From CAWEQO01 sp963811225 (GTDB lineage: Bacteria; Chloroflexota; Anaerolineae; Anaerolineales; Anaerolineaceae): a stretch of DNA of 64,000 nt. Positions 7,109 to 16,029 of the stretch are shown piece after piece. The notes below the pieces were generated by a model. That model saw only the letters and a list, made by a program, of their open reading frames with translations. It was not told the origin of the DNA and searched no databases. Each line of letters begins with the position of its first letter. The first letter of the stretch is position 1. The position numbers were made by a program, and so were the translations under genes. The stretch is from positions 372,001-436,000 of the forward strand of contig CAWEQO010000002.1 in the NCBI GenBank assembly GCA_963811225.1. The letters run 5' to 3'.

Positions 7109-8863
7109 ATGGTAAATCAGGCGTTTCGCTCCATGACCCCCAACGCCGAGCTCGACCCGTTGGACCAATCCATGGGAGCGGTCTGGCCCGAGCGGGATAT
7201 CGAAGGCACTCGAGTTATCTTCGAGCAAATCCTGGCGACCGGCGAGAGCATCAACGCTGATTACCAGTATCTATCTCCCAACGGAGAATCTCGATATTAC
7301 ACCGCGCGCGTCCTTCCCATCCGCTGGAAAGACAGCCCGGCGATCTTACAGGTCTTCTGGGAAACTACCCAACTGAAAAAAGCGACCAAAGACCTGCAGG
7401 AAAGGGAGCGACGCCTGATTGAAGAGCGCAACCGCCTTCTGGCCATCATGGCGGCTGCGCCGGTCGGCATGGCGATTTATGATACAGAAGGGGGCATCCT
7501 CCAATCGAACGAGGGCTATGAACAGATCTGGGGCAAACAGCGTCCAAGCGTGCGTTCGTTGGACGATTACGAGCGTTACAAAGCCTGGTGGGCCCATTCG
7601 GGCAAACGTGTGCGGCCGGAGGAATGGGCGTCTGCCCAGGCATTAAAGGGAGAAACGGTCATTGGGCAGTACATGCGCATCCAAAAGTTCAACGGCAGCC
7701 ATTCTTACATTCTCAACAGCGGCGCCCCCGTCCGGGATGCGAAAGGGGAGGTGGCCGGCGCGGTGGTGGCGATCATGGACGTGAGCGCCTACGTGGAGGC
7801 CGAACAGGCCTTGCGTGAAACGCAGGGCCGCTTCCGTGTGGCGCTTTCGGCGCTGCCGATGATGGTCTATATGATGGACGACCAGCTGCGCTACACCTGG
7901 ATCTACAACCCCCACCCGGTTTTTGAAGAGAAAAATTTTCTGGGAAAGCGCGATATTGATTTGTTCGCCCGGAAAGTGGCGGAACCCTTCATCCTCCCCA
8001 AGCGGCAGGTGATTGAAACCGGCGAGAGCCTGCAGCGCGAGGTTCCCGTTCAGATCGAGGATGAGATAAAGACCTACCTGCTGACAATCGAGCCCCTTTT
8101 CGATTCCGGTCGGAAGGTGATCGGCCTGATCGGTGCTTCCCTTGACGTGACCGACCAGAAGCGCATCCAAAAGGAACGCCTCGAAGCGATTGCCAACACC
8201 ATGGTCCAGCGTCAACTGCTGGAGAACCGGGAGAAGGAGCGCCAGTCCATCGCCCGTGACCTGCACGATGGGCCGATCCAGCTGCTCTCCAGCACCCTGT
8301 TCAACTTGCAGATCGTCAAAGAGGCCCTGGATGATGACGAGCTGCAGGCGGAGATCTCGCAAGCCTCGAAAAATCTGAAGACCGCAATCCGGAACCTGCG
8401 CAACTTGATGAACGAGTTACGCCCGCCCGCGCTGATCCGCTTTGGATTCGTAAAGTCGGCCCGCATGCATGCCGAGGATTTCCGCGACCAGAACCCCAAC
8501 GTAGAGCTGTACCTGCAAATGATGGACGATGGCGACGCGCTTTCAGAGGATGCGCACCTGGCGCTGTTCCGGATCTATCAGGAAAGCCTGAACAATATCA
8601 TTAAGCACGCAAGCGCCACCAAAATTTGGGTGAACCTGAGAAGAAAGGGCAATGAGATGCGCCTGCAAATCCACGACAACGGCCAAGGGTTTAATATCCC
8701 GCCCTATTTCAACGATCAGGTTGAGGCGCAGCATTACGGCCTGGCGGGGATGAAAGAGCGGACGGAAGCCCTGGGGGGCAAATTCCAAGTCCTGTCGGTC
8801 CCCGGTGTTGGCACCACAATCATTGTGACCATTCCGATTATGAATCAAAACAAAGACGTTTGA
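7109..8863 (+). CDS. PAS-domain sensor histidine kinase (NarL/DegS-type)
   Basis: Cytoplasmic sensor kinase; the part from the ATG at 7109 is 584 residues. It contains the rear of one PAS domain, a second PAS (AAPVGMAIYDTEG), a third PAS (ALPMMVYMMDDQLRYTW), a HisKA_3 dimerisation helix with the phospho-acceptor in RDLHDGPIQLL (His codon 8264-8266) and a HATPase domain with the N box ESLNNIIKHA, the G1 box DNGQGF and the G2 region GLAGMKERTEALGG. This layout pairs with NarL/LuxR-type response regulators; none is adjacent. The ATG at 7109 has no ribosome-binding site and lies inside the first PAS domain, so the natural start is almost certainly 6821, with TGA at 6968-6970 in between. No transmembrane segment is seen. 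Confidence 0.85.
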   Translation: MVNQAFRSMTPNAELDPLDQSMGAVWPERDIEGTRVIFEQILATGESINADYQYLSPNGESRYYTARVLPIRWKDSPAILQVFWETTQLKKATKDLQERERRLIEERNRLLAIMAAAPVGMAIYDTEGGILQSNEGYEQIWGKQRPSVRSLDDYERYKAWWAHSGKRVRPEEWASAQALKGETVIGQYMRIQKFNGSHSYILNSGAPVRDAKGEVAGAVVAIMDVSAYVEAEQALRETQGRFRVALSALPMMVYMMDDQLRYTWIYNPHPVFEEKNFLGKRDIDLFARKVAEPFILPKRQVIETGESLQREVPVQIEDEIKTYLLTIEPLFDSGRKVIGLIGASLDVTDQKRIQKERLEAIANTMVQRQLLENREKERQSIARDLHDGPIQLLSSTLFNLQIVKEALDDDELQAEISQASKNLKTAIRNLRNLMNELRPPALIRFGFVKSARMHAEDFRDQNPNVELYLQMMDDGDALSEDAHLALFRIYQESLNNIIKHASATKIWVNLRRKGNEMRLQIHDNGQGFNIPPYFNDQVEAQHYGLAGMKERTEALGGKFQVLSVPGVGTTIIVTIPIMNQNKDV

Positions 8864-8957
8864 GTTTCAAAGGCCTCCCGGTGCGCGGCTGCCCTTGAGA
8901 TAAGTGACATCCGATACCAAACCGGCCGTGATGTCTATTACCAGACACGCTCCTTAC

Positions 8958-8973
8958 GAATCATTTATGATTC
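8958..8973. promoter_or_regulatory. Palindrome, possible operator
   Basis: GAATCAT-TT-ATGATTC is a perfect 7-bp dyad with a 2-base centre, placed 17 bases before the start of the membrane-protein gene at 8990. Its size and position fit a repressor site; the binding protein is unknown. Confidence 0.4.
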
Positions 8974-8989
8974 AAGTGGAGGGAAATAA

Positions 8990-9382
8990 ATGTTGAATGT
9001 CGTATTTGGAATCTTCGTCATCTTGCATGGACTGGTGCATCTCTGGTACGTAACGCTGAGCCAGCAACTGGTGGAATACCGGCCCGATATGGGCTGGACG
9101 GGCGAATCCTGGCTGCTGTCACCGGCGGTCGGCAGCGGCATCCTGCGACCGGTGTCGAGCATCCTGTTTGGCCTGTCGATGCTGGGGCTGTTGGTCGGCG
9201 GGGTTGGCCTGCTGGCAGGCGGCGGCTGGTGGCGCCCGCTGCTGTTGATCGCGGCGGGGGTCTCGTTCGTGACCATCCTGATCTTTTGGGACGGACGCCC
9301 GCAGATGCTGGTGCAAAAGGGCCTGGCCGGGCTGCTGATCGACGCGGCCATCATCCTGGTGATCTTGTTCACCAGCCGTTAG
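8990..9382 (+). CDS. Four-helix membrane protein, unknown function
   Basis: A 130-residue protein with about four transmembrane helices: residues 2-24, roughly 55-78, 80-98 and 108-128. Polar loops between them carry LVEYRPDMGWTGESW and WDGRPQMLVQKG. I do not recognise a named family; the HGLVHLWYV opening is typical of small uncharacterised membrane proteins in Chloroflexota. GGAGG seven bases before ATG supports the start. The next small gene begins 35 bases downstream, so the pair is probably cotranscribed. Confidence 0.75.
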   Translation: MLNVVFGIFVILHGLVHLWYVTLSQQLVEYRPDMGWTGESWLLSPAVGSGILRPVSSILFGLSMLGLLVGGVGLLAGGGWWRPLLLIAAGVSFVTILIFWDGRPQMLVQKGLAGLLIDAAIILVILFTSR

Positions 9383-9416
9383 GGCATTGAACTCACTGCA
9401 ATAGAGAGAGCGCATC

Positions 9417-9578
9417 ATGAACGATAAACCTGAAAAAGACAATTCAACCAGCTATACCGGAATGGGCGTTGGTCTCGGCGCGTGGCTGGGACTGCTCTTC
9501 GGTATGCTGCTGTTTGACAACCCGGCGATTGGCGTCGGCATCGGCTTGACCCTGGGCCTTGCCATCGGCACCCCCTGA
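9417..9578 (+). CDS. Small glycine-zipper membrane protein, 53 residues
   Basis: A short ORF with a charged N-terminus (MNDKPEKDN) followed by two hydrophobic, glycine-patterned segments (GMGVGLGAWLGLLFGMLLF and GVGIGLTLGLAIG) separated by DNPAI. This is the layout of small glycine-zipper membrane proteins that form helical hairpins. GAGAG lies upstream, though spacing is not ideal. Its TGA overlaps the probable CTG start of kptA, suggesting translational coupling. Function unknown. Confidence 0.6.
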   Translation: MNDKPEKDNSTSYTGMGVGLGAWLGLLFGMLLFDNPAIGVGIGLTLGLAIGTP

Positions 9579-10114
9579 GCAACCTTATACGTTACAGCAA
9601 ATTCATCAGCCTGGTTCTGCGCCACCGGCCTGAAATGATCGGCCTGGAGATGGATGCGGGCGGCTGGGTACGAGTCGATGCGCTGCTGGCCGGTATGAAC
9701 GCCCGCGGTATGCCCGTCGACGGGGCTATGCTGGAGCGGATCGTGGCGGAGAACGACAAGCAGCGCTTCATCCTCAGCGAGGATGGCGTTAAGATCCGCG
9801 CCGCCCAGGGCCACACCGTTCAGGTTGACCTGGGGCTGGAACCGCGCACACCGCCCAACTTGCTCTACCACGGCACCGCCCAAAAGAGCCTGAGCTCGAT
9901 CCGCGGTCAGGGCTTGAAGAAGGGCAAGCGCCATGCCGTGCACCTCTCGCCGGATGCCGAGACCGCCCGCAAAGTCGGCAGCCGTCACGGTGAACCGGTG
10001 GCGCTGGTGATCGAGAGCGGCAAAATGGCGGCGGACGGTTTTGCCTTCACCCTTTCCGAGAACGGCGTGTGGCTGGTGGAGCGTGTCCCGCAGGAGTATA
10101 TTCAAACTGTCTGA
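9575..10114 (+). CDS. kptA: RNA 2'-phosphotransferase (Tpt1/KptA family)
   Basis: NAD-dependent enzyme that removes an internal RNA 2'-phosphate, forming ADP-ribose 1'',2''-cyclic phosphate. The family signatures are present: SKFISLVLRHRPE at 8-20 with the conserved Arg-His, LYHGTA, HLSPDAETARKVGSRHG and LSENGVWL. The first ATG in frame is at 9635, but starting there would lose the catalytic LRH segment. The frame is open upstream to a CTG at 9575, which overlaps the TGA of the preceding small gene and gives 179 residues, close to the 184 of E. coli KptA. A CTG start coupled to the upstream gene is therefore inferred. No tRNA-splicing ligase gene is nearby; bacterial KptA substrates are mostly unknown. 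Confidence 0.88.
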   Translation: MSNLIRYSKFISLVLRHRPEMIGLEMDAGGWVRVDALLAGMNARGMPVDGAMLERIVAENDKQRFILSEDGVKIRAAQGHTVQVDLGLEPRTPPNLLYHGTAQKSLSSIRGQGLKKGKRHAVHLSPDAETARKVGSRHGEPVALVIESGKMAADGFAFTLSENGVWLVERVPQEYIQTV

Positions 10115-10156
10115 GCGTCTGCGGATCGATCTCCCCTTTCGTGCTAAAATCATTCC

Positions 10157-10993
10157 ATGCCTGCCAACACCATCTACTTCGGTGACAACCTGCCGATCTT
10201 GCAATCCCTGCCCTCCGAGTCGGTCGATCTGATCTACATCGACCCGCCCTTCAATACCGGCAAATCCCAATCCCGCACGCAGATCAAGACCGAACGCAGC
10301 GAATCGGGGGACCGCACCGGCTTCGCCGGGCGGCGTTACGAGACGATCAAGATCGGCTCGAAGACGTATACCGACCTGTTCGACGACTACCTGGCTTTCC
10401 TGGAGCCGCGCCTGAGGGAAGCCTACCGCCTGCTCACGCCGCATGGATCGCTGTACTTTCACATCGACTACCGCGAAGTGCATTACTGCAAGCTGCTGCT
10501 GGATGCCATCTTCGGCCGTGACAGCTTCCTGAATGAGATCATCTGGGCCTACGACTATGGGGCGCGCACGAAGAAGAAGTGGCCGACCAAGCACGACAAC
10601 ATCCTGTGGTACGCCAAAGACCCGCAGCGTTACACCTACAATGTGGATGAGATCGAACGCATCCCGTACATGGCGCCCGGTCTGGTCGGGCCCGAGAAGG
10701 CCGCCCGCGGCAAGCTGCCCACCGATACCTGGTGGCACACCATCGTGCCCACCAACGGCAAAGAGAAGACCGGCTATCCCACCCAGAAACCGCTCGGCAT
10801 CCTGCGCCGGATCATCCTGGCCTCCTCCAACCCCGGCGACCTGGCGCTCGATTTCTTCGCCGGCTCCGGCACCACCGGCGCCGCCTGCCTGGAGCTTGGC
10901 CGCCAGTTCACCTTGATCGATTCCAACCCTCAGGCGATCGAGGTCATGCGCCGGCGCTTCGCAGACGCCCAAATCGAATGGGTTGGCTGTTAA
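10157..10993 (+). CDS. Orphan site-specific DNA methyltransferase (N6-A/N4-C type)
   Basis: A 278-residue AdoMet-dependent DNA methyltransferase. The catalytic motif IV DPPF (residues 29-32, in YIDPPFNTG) comes before the AdoMet-binding motif I FFAGSGTTG (near 233-241), which is the beta-class order. A YPTQKP motif precedes motif I, as is typical. No restriction enzyme gene is adjacent, so it is either an epigenetic regulator or a defence remnant; the recognition site cannot be deduced. An extended -10 (TGCTAAAAT, -10 at 10145-10150) lies six bases before ATG and no Shine-Dalgarno is present, so the mRNA is probably leaderless. Confidence 0.9.
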   Translation: MPANTIYFGDNLPILQSLPSESVDLIYIDPPFNTGKSQSRTQIKTERSESGDRTGFAGRRYETIKIGSKTYTDLFDDYLAFLEPRLREAYRLLTPHGSLYFHIDYREVHYCKLLLDAIFGRDSFLNEIIWAYDYGARTKKKWPTKHDNILWYAKDPQRYTYNVDEIERIPYMAPGLVGPEKAARGKLPTDTWWHTIVPTNGKEKTGYPTQKPLGILRRIILASSNPGDLALDFFAGSGTTGAACLELGRQFTLIDSNPQAIEVMRRRFADAQIEWVGC

Positions 10994-11513
10994 TCGTTCC
11001 CCGGCACGGGTAGGGGCGAAGCCGGCTGGAAGCATGCTAAATTTCGCAATTGTAGATGGATTTTCTACACGAATTTCTTCAAAACCCCCTCCAGGCTCTT
11101 GAAAAAAAGCTGTATCCTGTAGTATCATTGTCTTAGAAATTCATTCAGAAGACCGAATGGCTTATTGGAATATCGGCGGAGTGACTGCCAGATCACCGGC
11201 ATCTCCTGAAAATCGCGCAGAAGAATCGAACGGAGTGCCGGGATTGGCGCTTGCTCGCTTTTCGCGCCTAGCTTTGCGGCAAACAAGATCCAGAAATTGC
11301 AAGCCATATGTTCCTGGATCGCCGGCGATGCCCTACGGGAGCTGCTCAAGAAGCACACGCATCTCACGCGGGGAGGACCGTCGCAAACCGAAGTGAACGA
11401 TTTACCTTGTGTTACCAATTGAGTTTCTGATGCCTTTTCACCATGATCGAGCGGTGGATGCCGACCCACGTATCCATCGACCATTGGGGAACTGTGCATT
11501 TACGGAGGGTAAA
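10994..11513. other. 520-bp stretch without a recognised gene
   Basis: Short open frames exist on both strands (for example 11125-11499 minus and 11157-11396 plus), but neither has a ribosome-binding site, a recognisable motif or natural composition. A TTGAAA-18-TATCAT promoter-like pair is at 11099-11128. Near the right edge GGAGGG is the ribosome-binding site of the following lipoprotein gene. I see nothing else that can be supported. Confidence 0.5.
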
Positions 11514-12387
11514 ATGCATCCTGCCAGGCGTTTGTTGCTTCCCATCCTTCTACTGGTATTGGCTTCGCTTGCTTGCAATTCAACCGAAATGGTCGCATCC
11601 GGTGGGACCGAGCCAACTCGCGCCGGTGAAATGGCCTCGATCCTGAACACCGAGCCGCCCGCCGCCACCTCTCCCGTCGACGGCGTGTCTGCGCCGTTCG
11701 CCACCGAGATCCCGTTGTACACGCCCACCTCACTGCCCAAAGCGATCGTCGAAGCCACGGCTGTTGAACATGCGCAGCGGCCCTGGCACAGATTACCAGG
11801 TGCTGATGACCATTCCCTACGGTGAAGAGCTGACCGTGCAGGGCCAATACAACAGCTGCGACTGGCTAAAGGTGGAGCGCATCACCGGCGATATCGGTTG
11901 GGTAAAAGCCGGGTCAGGCTTCGCCAGCTTCGCCGGCAACTGCGCCGCCATCCAGAACGGCGCATTCCGCCCAGAGAACGGCGCGATCGTCTTCGACCGG
12001 CGCAGCCAGCTGGGCGCCGGCACGCTCACCGTTGAAAACAGCACCTCCACCGATGGGCTGGTGGCGCTGGTCGACCCGGTCGGCACGCCTGTGGTCGGCT
12101 TCTACCTGCACAGCATGGGGCAGTACGTCCTCAACGGTTGTCCCGACGGCACCTTCTACATCTACTATCAGAACGGCCAGGGCTGGGACGGCGAAGAAAA
12201 CCGCTTCAAGCTGGTCGAGTCGATCAAGCGCATGGACCAGCCGATCGAGTACGTCACCACTTCCGATGGCTACACCACCTGGACGCTGATCCTGGCGAAC
12301 TCCGGCACGGGCACCGCCAGCGCCAGCGAAATCGCGCCCAACGCATTTCCTGATTTAAGCAATTACAAAGTTCGTAAAAGTACTTGA
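11514..12387 (+). pseudogene. SH3-domain lipoprotein, one frameshift
   Basis: The first part (from ATG 11514, GGAGGG upstream) is a lipoprotein signal with lipobox LASLAC near residue 20, then a Thr/Pro/Ser-rich linker. Near 11762 the frame changes by one base: the continuation VNMRSGPGTDYQVL is the classic start of a bacterial SH3 domain, and it runs on for about 60 residues (IGWVKAGSGF). A C-terminal beta-rich region of about 130 residues follows (FYLHSMGQYVLNGCPDGTFYIYYQNGQGW). An extra G in GCTGTTGAACATGCGC explains the shift. An intact protein of about 290 residues would be anchored to the membrane and face outward, probably binding cell-wall or surface glycan. Either a pseudogene or a consensus error. 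Confidence 0.8.
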
Positions 12388-12739
12388 AATCGTCCTCAAG
12401 ATTTGCTATATTAAGGACTGACGCAGTCACCCTTGTTCAGCGAAGCCACACAACCATCTCAGAGCATTGCCCAATCTGGTTCGTACCAGCCTGCGCGCAG
12501 CTAGAAGGCGCGAGATGGTACCCCAATGCAGCCGTCCTGTGCGTTGATGGACCGGTATTCCGGCCAGCATCGCCACGAGCTTTGTCGTACCGGTTCCCGC
12601 CGGCACAGGAAACGTCGTTCGATAAGCGGATGTCATCAGCTACCATCCGCAGCCCATGCTCAGCCGGCTGAGGGCTCCGGTCCCCTCGTCCGGCTGAGTT
12701 CTTTTAATGCCTCTGTCTGTAACTGGGCCGGGGTGAGGG
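12388..12739. other. 350-bp stretch without a recognised gene
   Basis: Frames of 60-95 codons occur on both strands but have low-plausibility composition and no motifs. The only clear element is the hairpin terminator at 12659-12705. The stretch may hold decayed sequence. Confidence 0.5.
12659..12705 (+). terminator. Hairpin terminator
   Basis: CTCAGCCGG (12659-12667) pairs with CCGGCTGAG (12690-12698) and is followed by TTCTTTTAA. It would end plus-strand transcription coming from the SH3 lipoprotein gene before the convergent cupin gene. Confidence 0.65.
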
Positions 12740-13099
12740 CTAGACCCACTCATTCCCCTCCACCGTGCGCTCGTTGGTCACATTGCCCGTGTTGAGGGTG
12801 GTCTTCGGCTCCAGCAGCAGCACCCAGGCTTCCTCCTCGGCGACAGGCATGTGCTCGACCCCGCGCGGGATCACCACCAGCTCGCCCTCTTCCAGGGTCA
12901 CCTCCCCTTCGCGCAGGCGGATCACCAGCCGGCCCTTGACCACCAGGAACAGCTCGTCCTCGTTCTCGTGATGGTGCCAGACGAACTCCCCTTGCAGCCT
13001 GGCCAGCTTGACGTATGAATCGTTCAGCTCGGCAGCGATCTTTGGGCTCCACTGCTCGTGGAAGCGCCCGAACTTCTCCAGCAAATTTATCTTTTCCAT
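12740..13099 (-). CDS. Cupin domain protein
   Basis: A 119-residue single-domain cupin. The metal-binding motif 1 is HHHENEDELFLVVKG and motif 2 is PRGVEHMPVAEEEAW, both with the expected histidines and glutamate, so a bound divalent metal is likely. Small cupins of this type act as sugar or small-molecule binding proteins or dioxygenase-like enzymes; the substrate is not evident. The start at 13099 is chosen because GAGGAG lies six bases before it; a longer frame to 13123 has no site. It stands alone, with a terminator on the far side and the divergent GT4 promoter behind it. Confidence 0.85.
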   Translation of the reverse strand: MEKINLLEKFGRFHEQWSPKIAAELNDSYVKLARLQGEFVWHHHENEDELFLVVKGRLVIRLREGEVTLEEGELVVIPRGVEHMPVAEEEAWVLLLEPKTTLNTGNVTNERTVEGNEWV

Positions 13100-13272
13100 G
13101 TAGATCTCCTCGGCCCCATCCATTGATTGGCCCCTTCCCGCCGCCGGATGGCGACCTCGTCTGGAAGGGTTTTACGAAATGATACACCGAAATGCCCCTG
13201 CCCGAGCAGTTACCGGCATCTTGAATGTTCCCAGCATCATTTCAATTCGTCCGTTTGCAGCCTCCCTTCTGC

Positions 13273-13335
13273 TATAATTCTTTTAGAATAGAACTCAGGA
13301 AGGGAGCGCTGCAGCGCTCCACCGCGCTCCCTTCC
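13273..13335 (+). promoter_or_regulatory. -10 box and leader hairpin of the GT4 gene
   Basis: TATAAT at 13273-13278 is followed by a leader containing a perfect 12-bp stem (13298-13309 with 13324-13335). No good -35 box is visible. The hairpin in the untranslated leader could affect mRNA stability or act as an attenuator, but no T-run follows it. Confidence 0.5.
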
Positions 13336-13362
13336 CTCAGTTCCATTCAAGGGGGATCGATT

Positions 13363-14607
13363 TTGAATCCTGGAGTTTTACAGGTGTATACCTTTAAGGT
13401 GATGTTCCTATCCGGCTCATACGCCCCGGAAAAAGACGGCGTATCCGACTACACGCGCATCTTGCGGGAGAAGCTGCAAGACCTCGGCTTCGACACACCC
13501 GTTTTGACCACCTGCGAGTCGGCAGACGCCCGCGCAGACCCTGAAGTGCAGGGCGCGGTCGAGGATTGGAGGGCGGGCAGCCTGCTGCGGCTGGTACAGT
13601 CCATCCGCCGCAGCAACCCCGACGTGCTGCATATCCAATGGGCGCCGGGCAGCTACCGCTTCCAACGCACGTTGTTCTACCTGCCGCCGCTGCTGAAACT
13701 CGCCGGCTGGGGCAAGCCGATCGTCACCACCATGCACGAATACGGCAACTGGGAGCTGCACCCCAACTGGCTGCCGGATCCTCTCGACAAGCGCATCAAG
13801 CTGTTCGGGCAGCGCCGGGGCTGGTGGGATCGGGAAGCCGGTTTCCTGGTGACCCAGAGCGACCGGGTCATCTGCACCAACGACAACGCCTTCCACTTGC
13901 TCTACGACCGGCTGCCCGACATGCTCCACAAGCTCTACAAGATCCCGCTCGGGCCCAACATCAGCGTGCACAACAACGGCGCCGATCCGCGCCGCCGCCT
14001 GCGCGAGGACTTCCACTGGCCTGCCGATGCGCAGGTGCTGGCTTTCTTCGGCTTCGTCCACCCGGTCAAGGGCCTGGAGACGCTGTTCGAGGCCTTCCGG
14101 CAGGCGCTGCAGCGCCACCCGCAGGCCCGCCTGCTGATCGCCGGGGGTTACGAAAGCCTGTCGCTGCCGGGTGAGCAGGCCGAGGACTATCTGGACTCGC
14201 TGAAGCGTAAGCTGGCGGAGCTGGGCATTGCCGATCGAGCCGTCTTTACCGGCTTCCTGCCTGACGACCTCGCCTCGCTGTATTTGCAGGGCGCCGACAT
14301 CGGCGTGCTGCCCTTCAACCATGGCGTCAACCTGAAGAGCGGCTCGCTGCTGGCGCTGTTAGAGCACGGCTTGCCGACCATCGCCACCCACCACGACCCG
14401 CCCGAGCCGCTGCTGGAGGAGCAGCAGGTGGTCTGCCTGGTGGACCCTAAGGACGTCGAAGGGCTGGCGAATGCCCTGGATCGCCTGTTGTCCGATCCGG
14501 TCGCCCGGCGGCGCTACATGGAGTTGGGCAAGCAGTTCGGTGAGAAGTTCTCCTGGCAGCGCATTATTGACGACCACGAGGCAATCTACCTCGGCCTGGT
14601 GTCGTAG
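13363..14607 (+). CDS. Glycosyltransferase family 4 protein
   Basis: A GT-B fold transferase of about 414 residues that adds a sugar from a nucleotide donor. The N-terminal acceptor domain starts VMFLSGSYAPEKDGVSDY, with the glycine-containing loop typical of GT4. The donor domain has LAFFGFVHPVKGLETLFEAF and the late block NLKSGSLLALLEHGLPTIAT, although the usual EGFP/E-x7-E pattern is altered to KSGSLLALLEHG. The open frame extends to 13225, but the TTG at 13363 follows GGGGGATCG at good spacing; GTG 13384 and ATG 13402 are alternatives. It stands apart from the main polysaccharide locus, so it may make a different glycan or glycolipid. Confidence 0.85.
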   Translation: MNPGVLQVYTFKVMFLSGSYAPEKDGVSDYTRILREKLQDLGFDTPVLTTCESADARADPEVQGAVEDWRAGSLLRLVQSIRRSNPDVLHIQWAPGSYRFQRTLFYLPPLLKLAGWGKPIVTTMHEYGNWELHPNWLPDPLDKRIKLFGQRRGWWDREAGFLVTQSDRVICTNDNAFHLLYDRLPDMLHKLYKIPLGPNISVHNNGADPRRRLREDFHWPADAQVLAFFGFVHPVKGLETLFEAFRQALQRHPQARLLIAGGYESLSLPGEQAEDYLDSLKRKLAELGIADRAVFTGFLPDDLASLYLQGADIGVLPFNHGVNLKSGSLLALLEHGLPTIATHHDPPEPLLEEQQVVCLVDPKDVEGLANALDRLLSDPVARRRYMELGKQFGEKFSWQRIIDDHEAIYLGLVS

Positions 14608-14654
14608 TGGGGCGGAATGACTAGATTTCGCGTTTGGAATGTATAATTTTAACG

Positions 14655-15100
14655 ATGAGACTCTGGACTCTCCACCCGAAGTACCTGGACGTAAAAGGGC
14701 TGACCGCCGTTTGGCGCGAGGGACTGCTGGCCCAAAAGGTTTTGCAAGGTGGCACGCGCGGCTACCGCTTCCACCCGCAGCTGGAACGCTTCAAGGCCCA
14801 CCCCGATCCCCTGGCGGCGATTAGCCTGTACCTGGTGGTGGTGCTGGAGGAATCCCGGCGCGCGGCTACCACTTCAACGAAAGCAAGGTGCAGGCGCCGG
14901 GGCCTTGCCTGCCGATTCCGACCAGCAGCGGGCAGCTGTTCTACGAGTGGGAGCGCCTGAAAGCCAGGCTGCGCGACCGCGACCCCGAACGCCTGCGCTC
15001 GCTGCAGTTGGTGCGTGAGCCGCTGCCGCACCCCCTGTTCCAGATCGTCCCCGGCGGGATCGAACCCTGGGAGCGTCAAACCCTCATCGAAGACTCCTAG
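14655..15100 (+). pseudogene. Pyrimidine dimer DNA glycosylase-like (Pyr_excise) protein, frameshifted
   Basis: The N-terminus MRLWTLHPKYLDVKGLTAVWRE and the block GTRGYRFHPQLERFK are characteristic of the PF03013 family, related to T4 endonuclease V. Near 14860 the frame changes: the conserved GYHFN segment and the C-terminal half (LFYEWERLKARLRDRDPERL) lie in another frame, consistent with one missing base. Intact length would be about 148 residues. TATAAT at 14642-14647 lies seven bases before ATG with no Shine-Dalgarno, suggesting a leaderless transcript. The actual activity of bacterial members is poorly established. Frameshift may be real or a consensus error. Confidence 0.78.
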
Positions 15101-15134
15101 ACCCCAACCATTTCATTTCTACGAGGATTTCATC

Positions 15135-15929
15135 ATGGCTCTAATCGAATGCCACTTCCGCTCTGAGGCGCTGCACCTGTCCACCTCGATGACCGTCATC
15201 CTGCCGCAGCAGCCGTCGGACAGCATCGCCCCGTCCACACTGGGGGGGCCACCTCGCTGCCAGACCCTGTACCTGCTGCACGGCCTATCCGACGACCATA
15301 CCGTCTGGCTGCGGCGCACCTCCATCGAGCGCTACGTGGAGCCGCTTGGGCTGGCGGTGGTCATGCCGGCCGTCGACCGCAGCTTCTATACCGACATGGC
15401 GGCCGGGAATCGCTACTGGACCTTTATCAGCGAGGAGCTTCCCGCCCTGGTGCAGTCGTTCTTCCCGCTCTCGCCCGCCCGCGAGGACAACTTCGTCGCC
15501 GGGTTGTCGATGGGCGGTTACGGCGCCTTCAAATTGGCCTTGCTGAAGCCCGAGCGCTTCGCCGCAGGGGCCAGCCTCTCCGGCGCGGTCGATATCGTCG
15601 AAGTGGCCCGGTCTGAGGAGGATGAACCCTGGCGCCCTGACAAGCACGCCATCTTCGGCGACCTCGACAAGGTCGCCGGCAGCGAGATGGACCTGTTCCA
15701 CCAGGCCCGCCGGTTGATGGAATCGAACGTGAAACCCCCGGCGCTGTACCAGTGGTGTGGAACCGAGGACTTCCTCTACCCGATGAACGTGCGCTTCAAG
15801 CAGTTCGCCGATCAGATTGGGCTGCCTGTGGATTACTCCGAAGGGCCGGGCGATCACCAGTGGATGTATTGGGACCTGGAGATCCAGAGGGTGCTGAATT
15901 GGCTGCCGCTGCGGAAGCCGGAGGGCTAA
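15135..15929 (+). CDS. Esterase, EstA/esterase D-like alpha/beta hydrolase
   Basis: A 264-residue serine hydrolase of the PF00756 putative esterase family, similar to tributyrin esterase and S-formylglutathione hydrolase. The nucleophile elbow is GLSMGGYGAFK, the oxyanion region is LYLLHGLSDDHTVW, and the catalytic His is in EGPGDHQWMYWD near the C-terminus. It lacks a signal peptide, so it acts in the cytoplasm on short-chain esters. The start at 15135 has GAGG eight to nine bases upstream; earlier in-frame codons are excluded by composition and overlap with the preceding gene. Confidence 0.9.
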   Translation: MALIECHFRSEALHLSTSMTVILPQQPSDSIAPSTLGGPPRCQTLYLLHGLSDDHTVWLRRTSIERYVEPLGLAVVMPAVDRSFYTDMAAGNRYWTFISEELPALVQSFFPLSPAREDNFVAGLSMGGYGAFKLALLKPERFAAGASLSGAVDIVEVARSEEDEPWRPDKHAIFGDLDKVAGSEMDLFHQARRLMESNVKPPALYQWCGTEDFLYPMNVRFKQFADQIGLPVDYSEGPGDHQWMYWDLEIQRVLNWLPLRKPEG

Positions 15930-16029
15930 GGTTTGCAGCAAGAGCAGGTTTTTAAAAATATAGTAAGATTCTACCGTCACCCTGAGTTTACGACAATTTC
16001 ATGTTATAAAGGGAACAATTGGTAACGGC

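Noticed and set aside
9452..11128. 558-codon minus-strand frame over kptA and the methyltransferase
   Set aside because: Both plus-strand genes have family motifs; the minus frame has none.
11125..11499. 124-codon minus-strand ORF
   Set aside because: No ribosome-binding site, no family resemblance, and an overlapping plus-strand frame of equal quality; no support for coding.
12384..12671. 95-codon plus-strand ORF and overlapping minus ORFs
   Set aside because: Composition unlike the neighbouring genes and no start signal; treated as non-coding.
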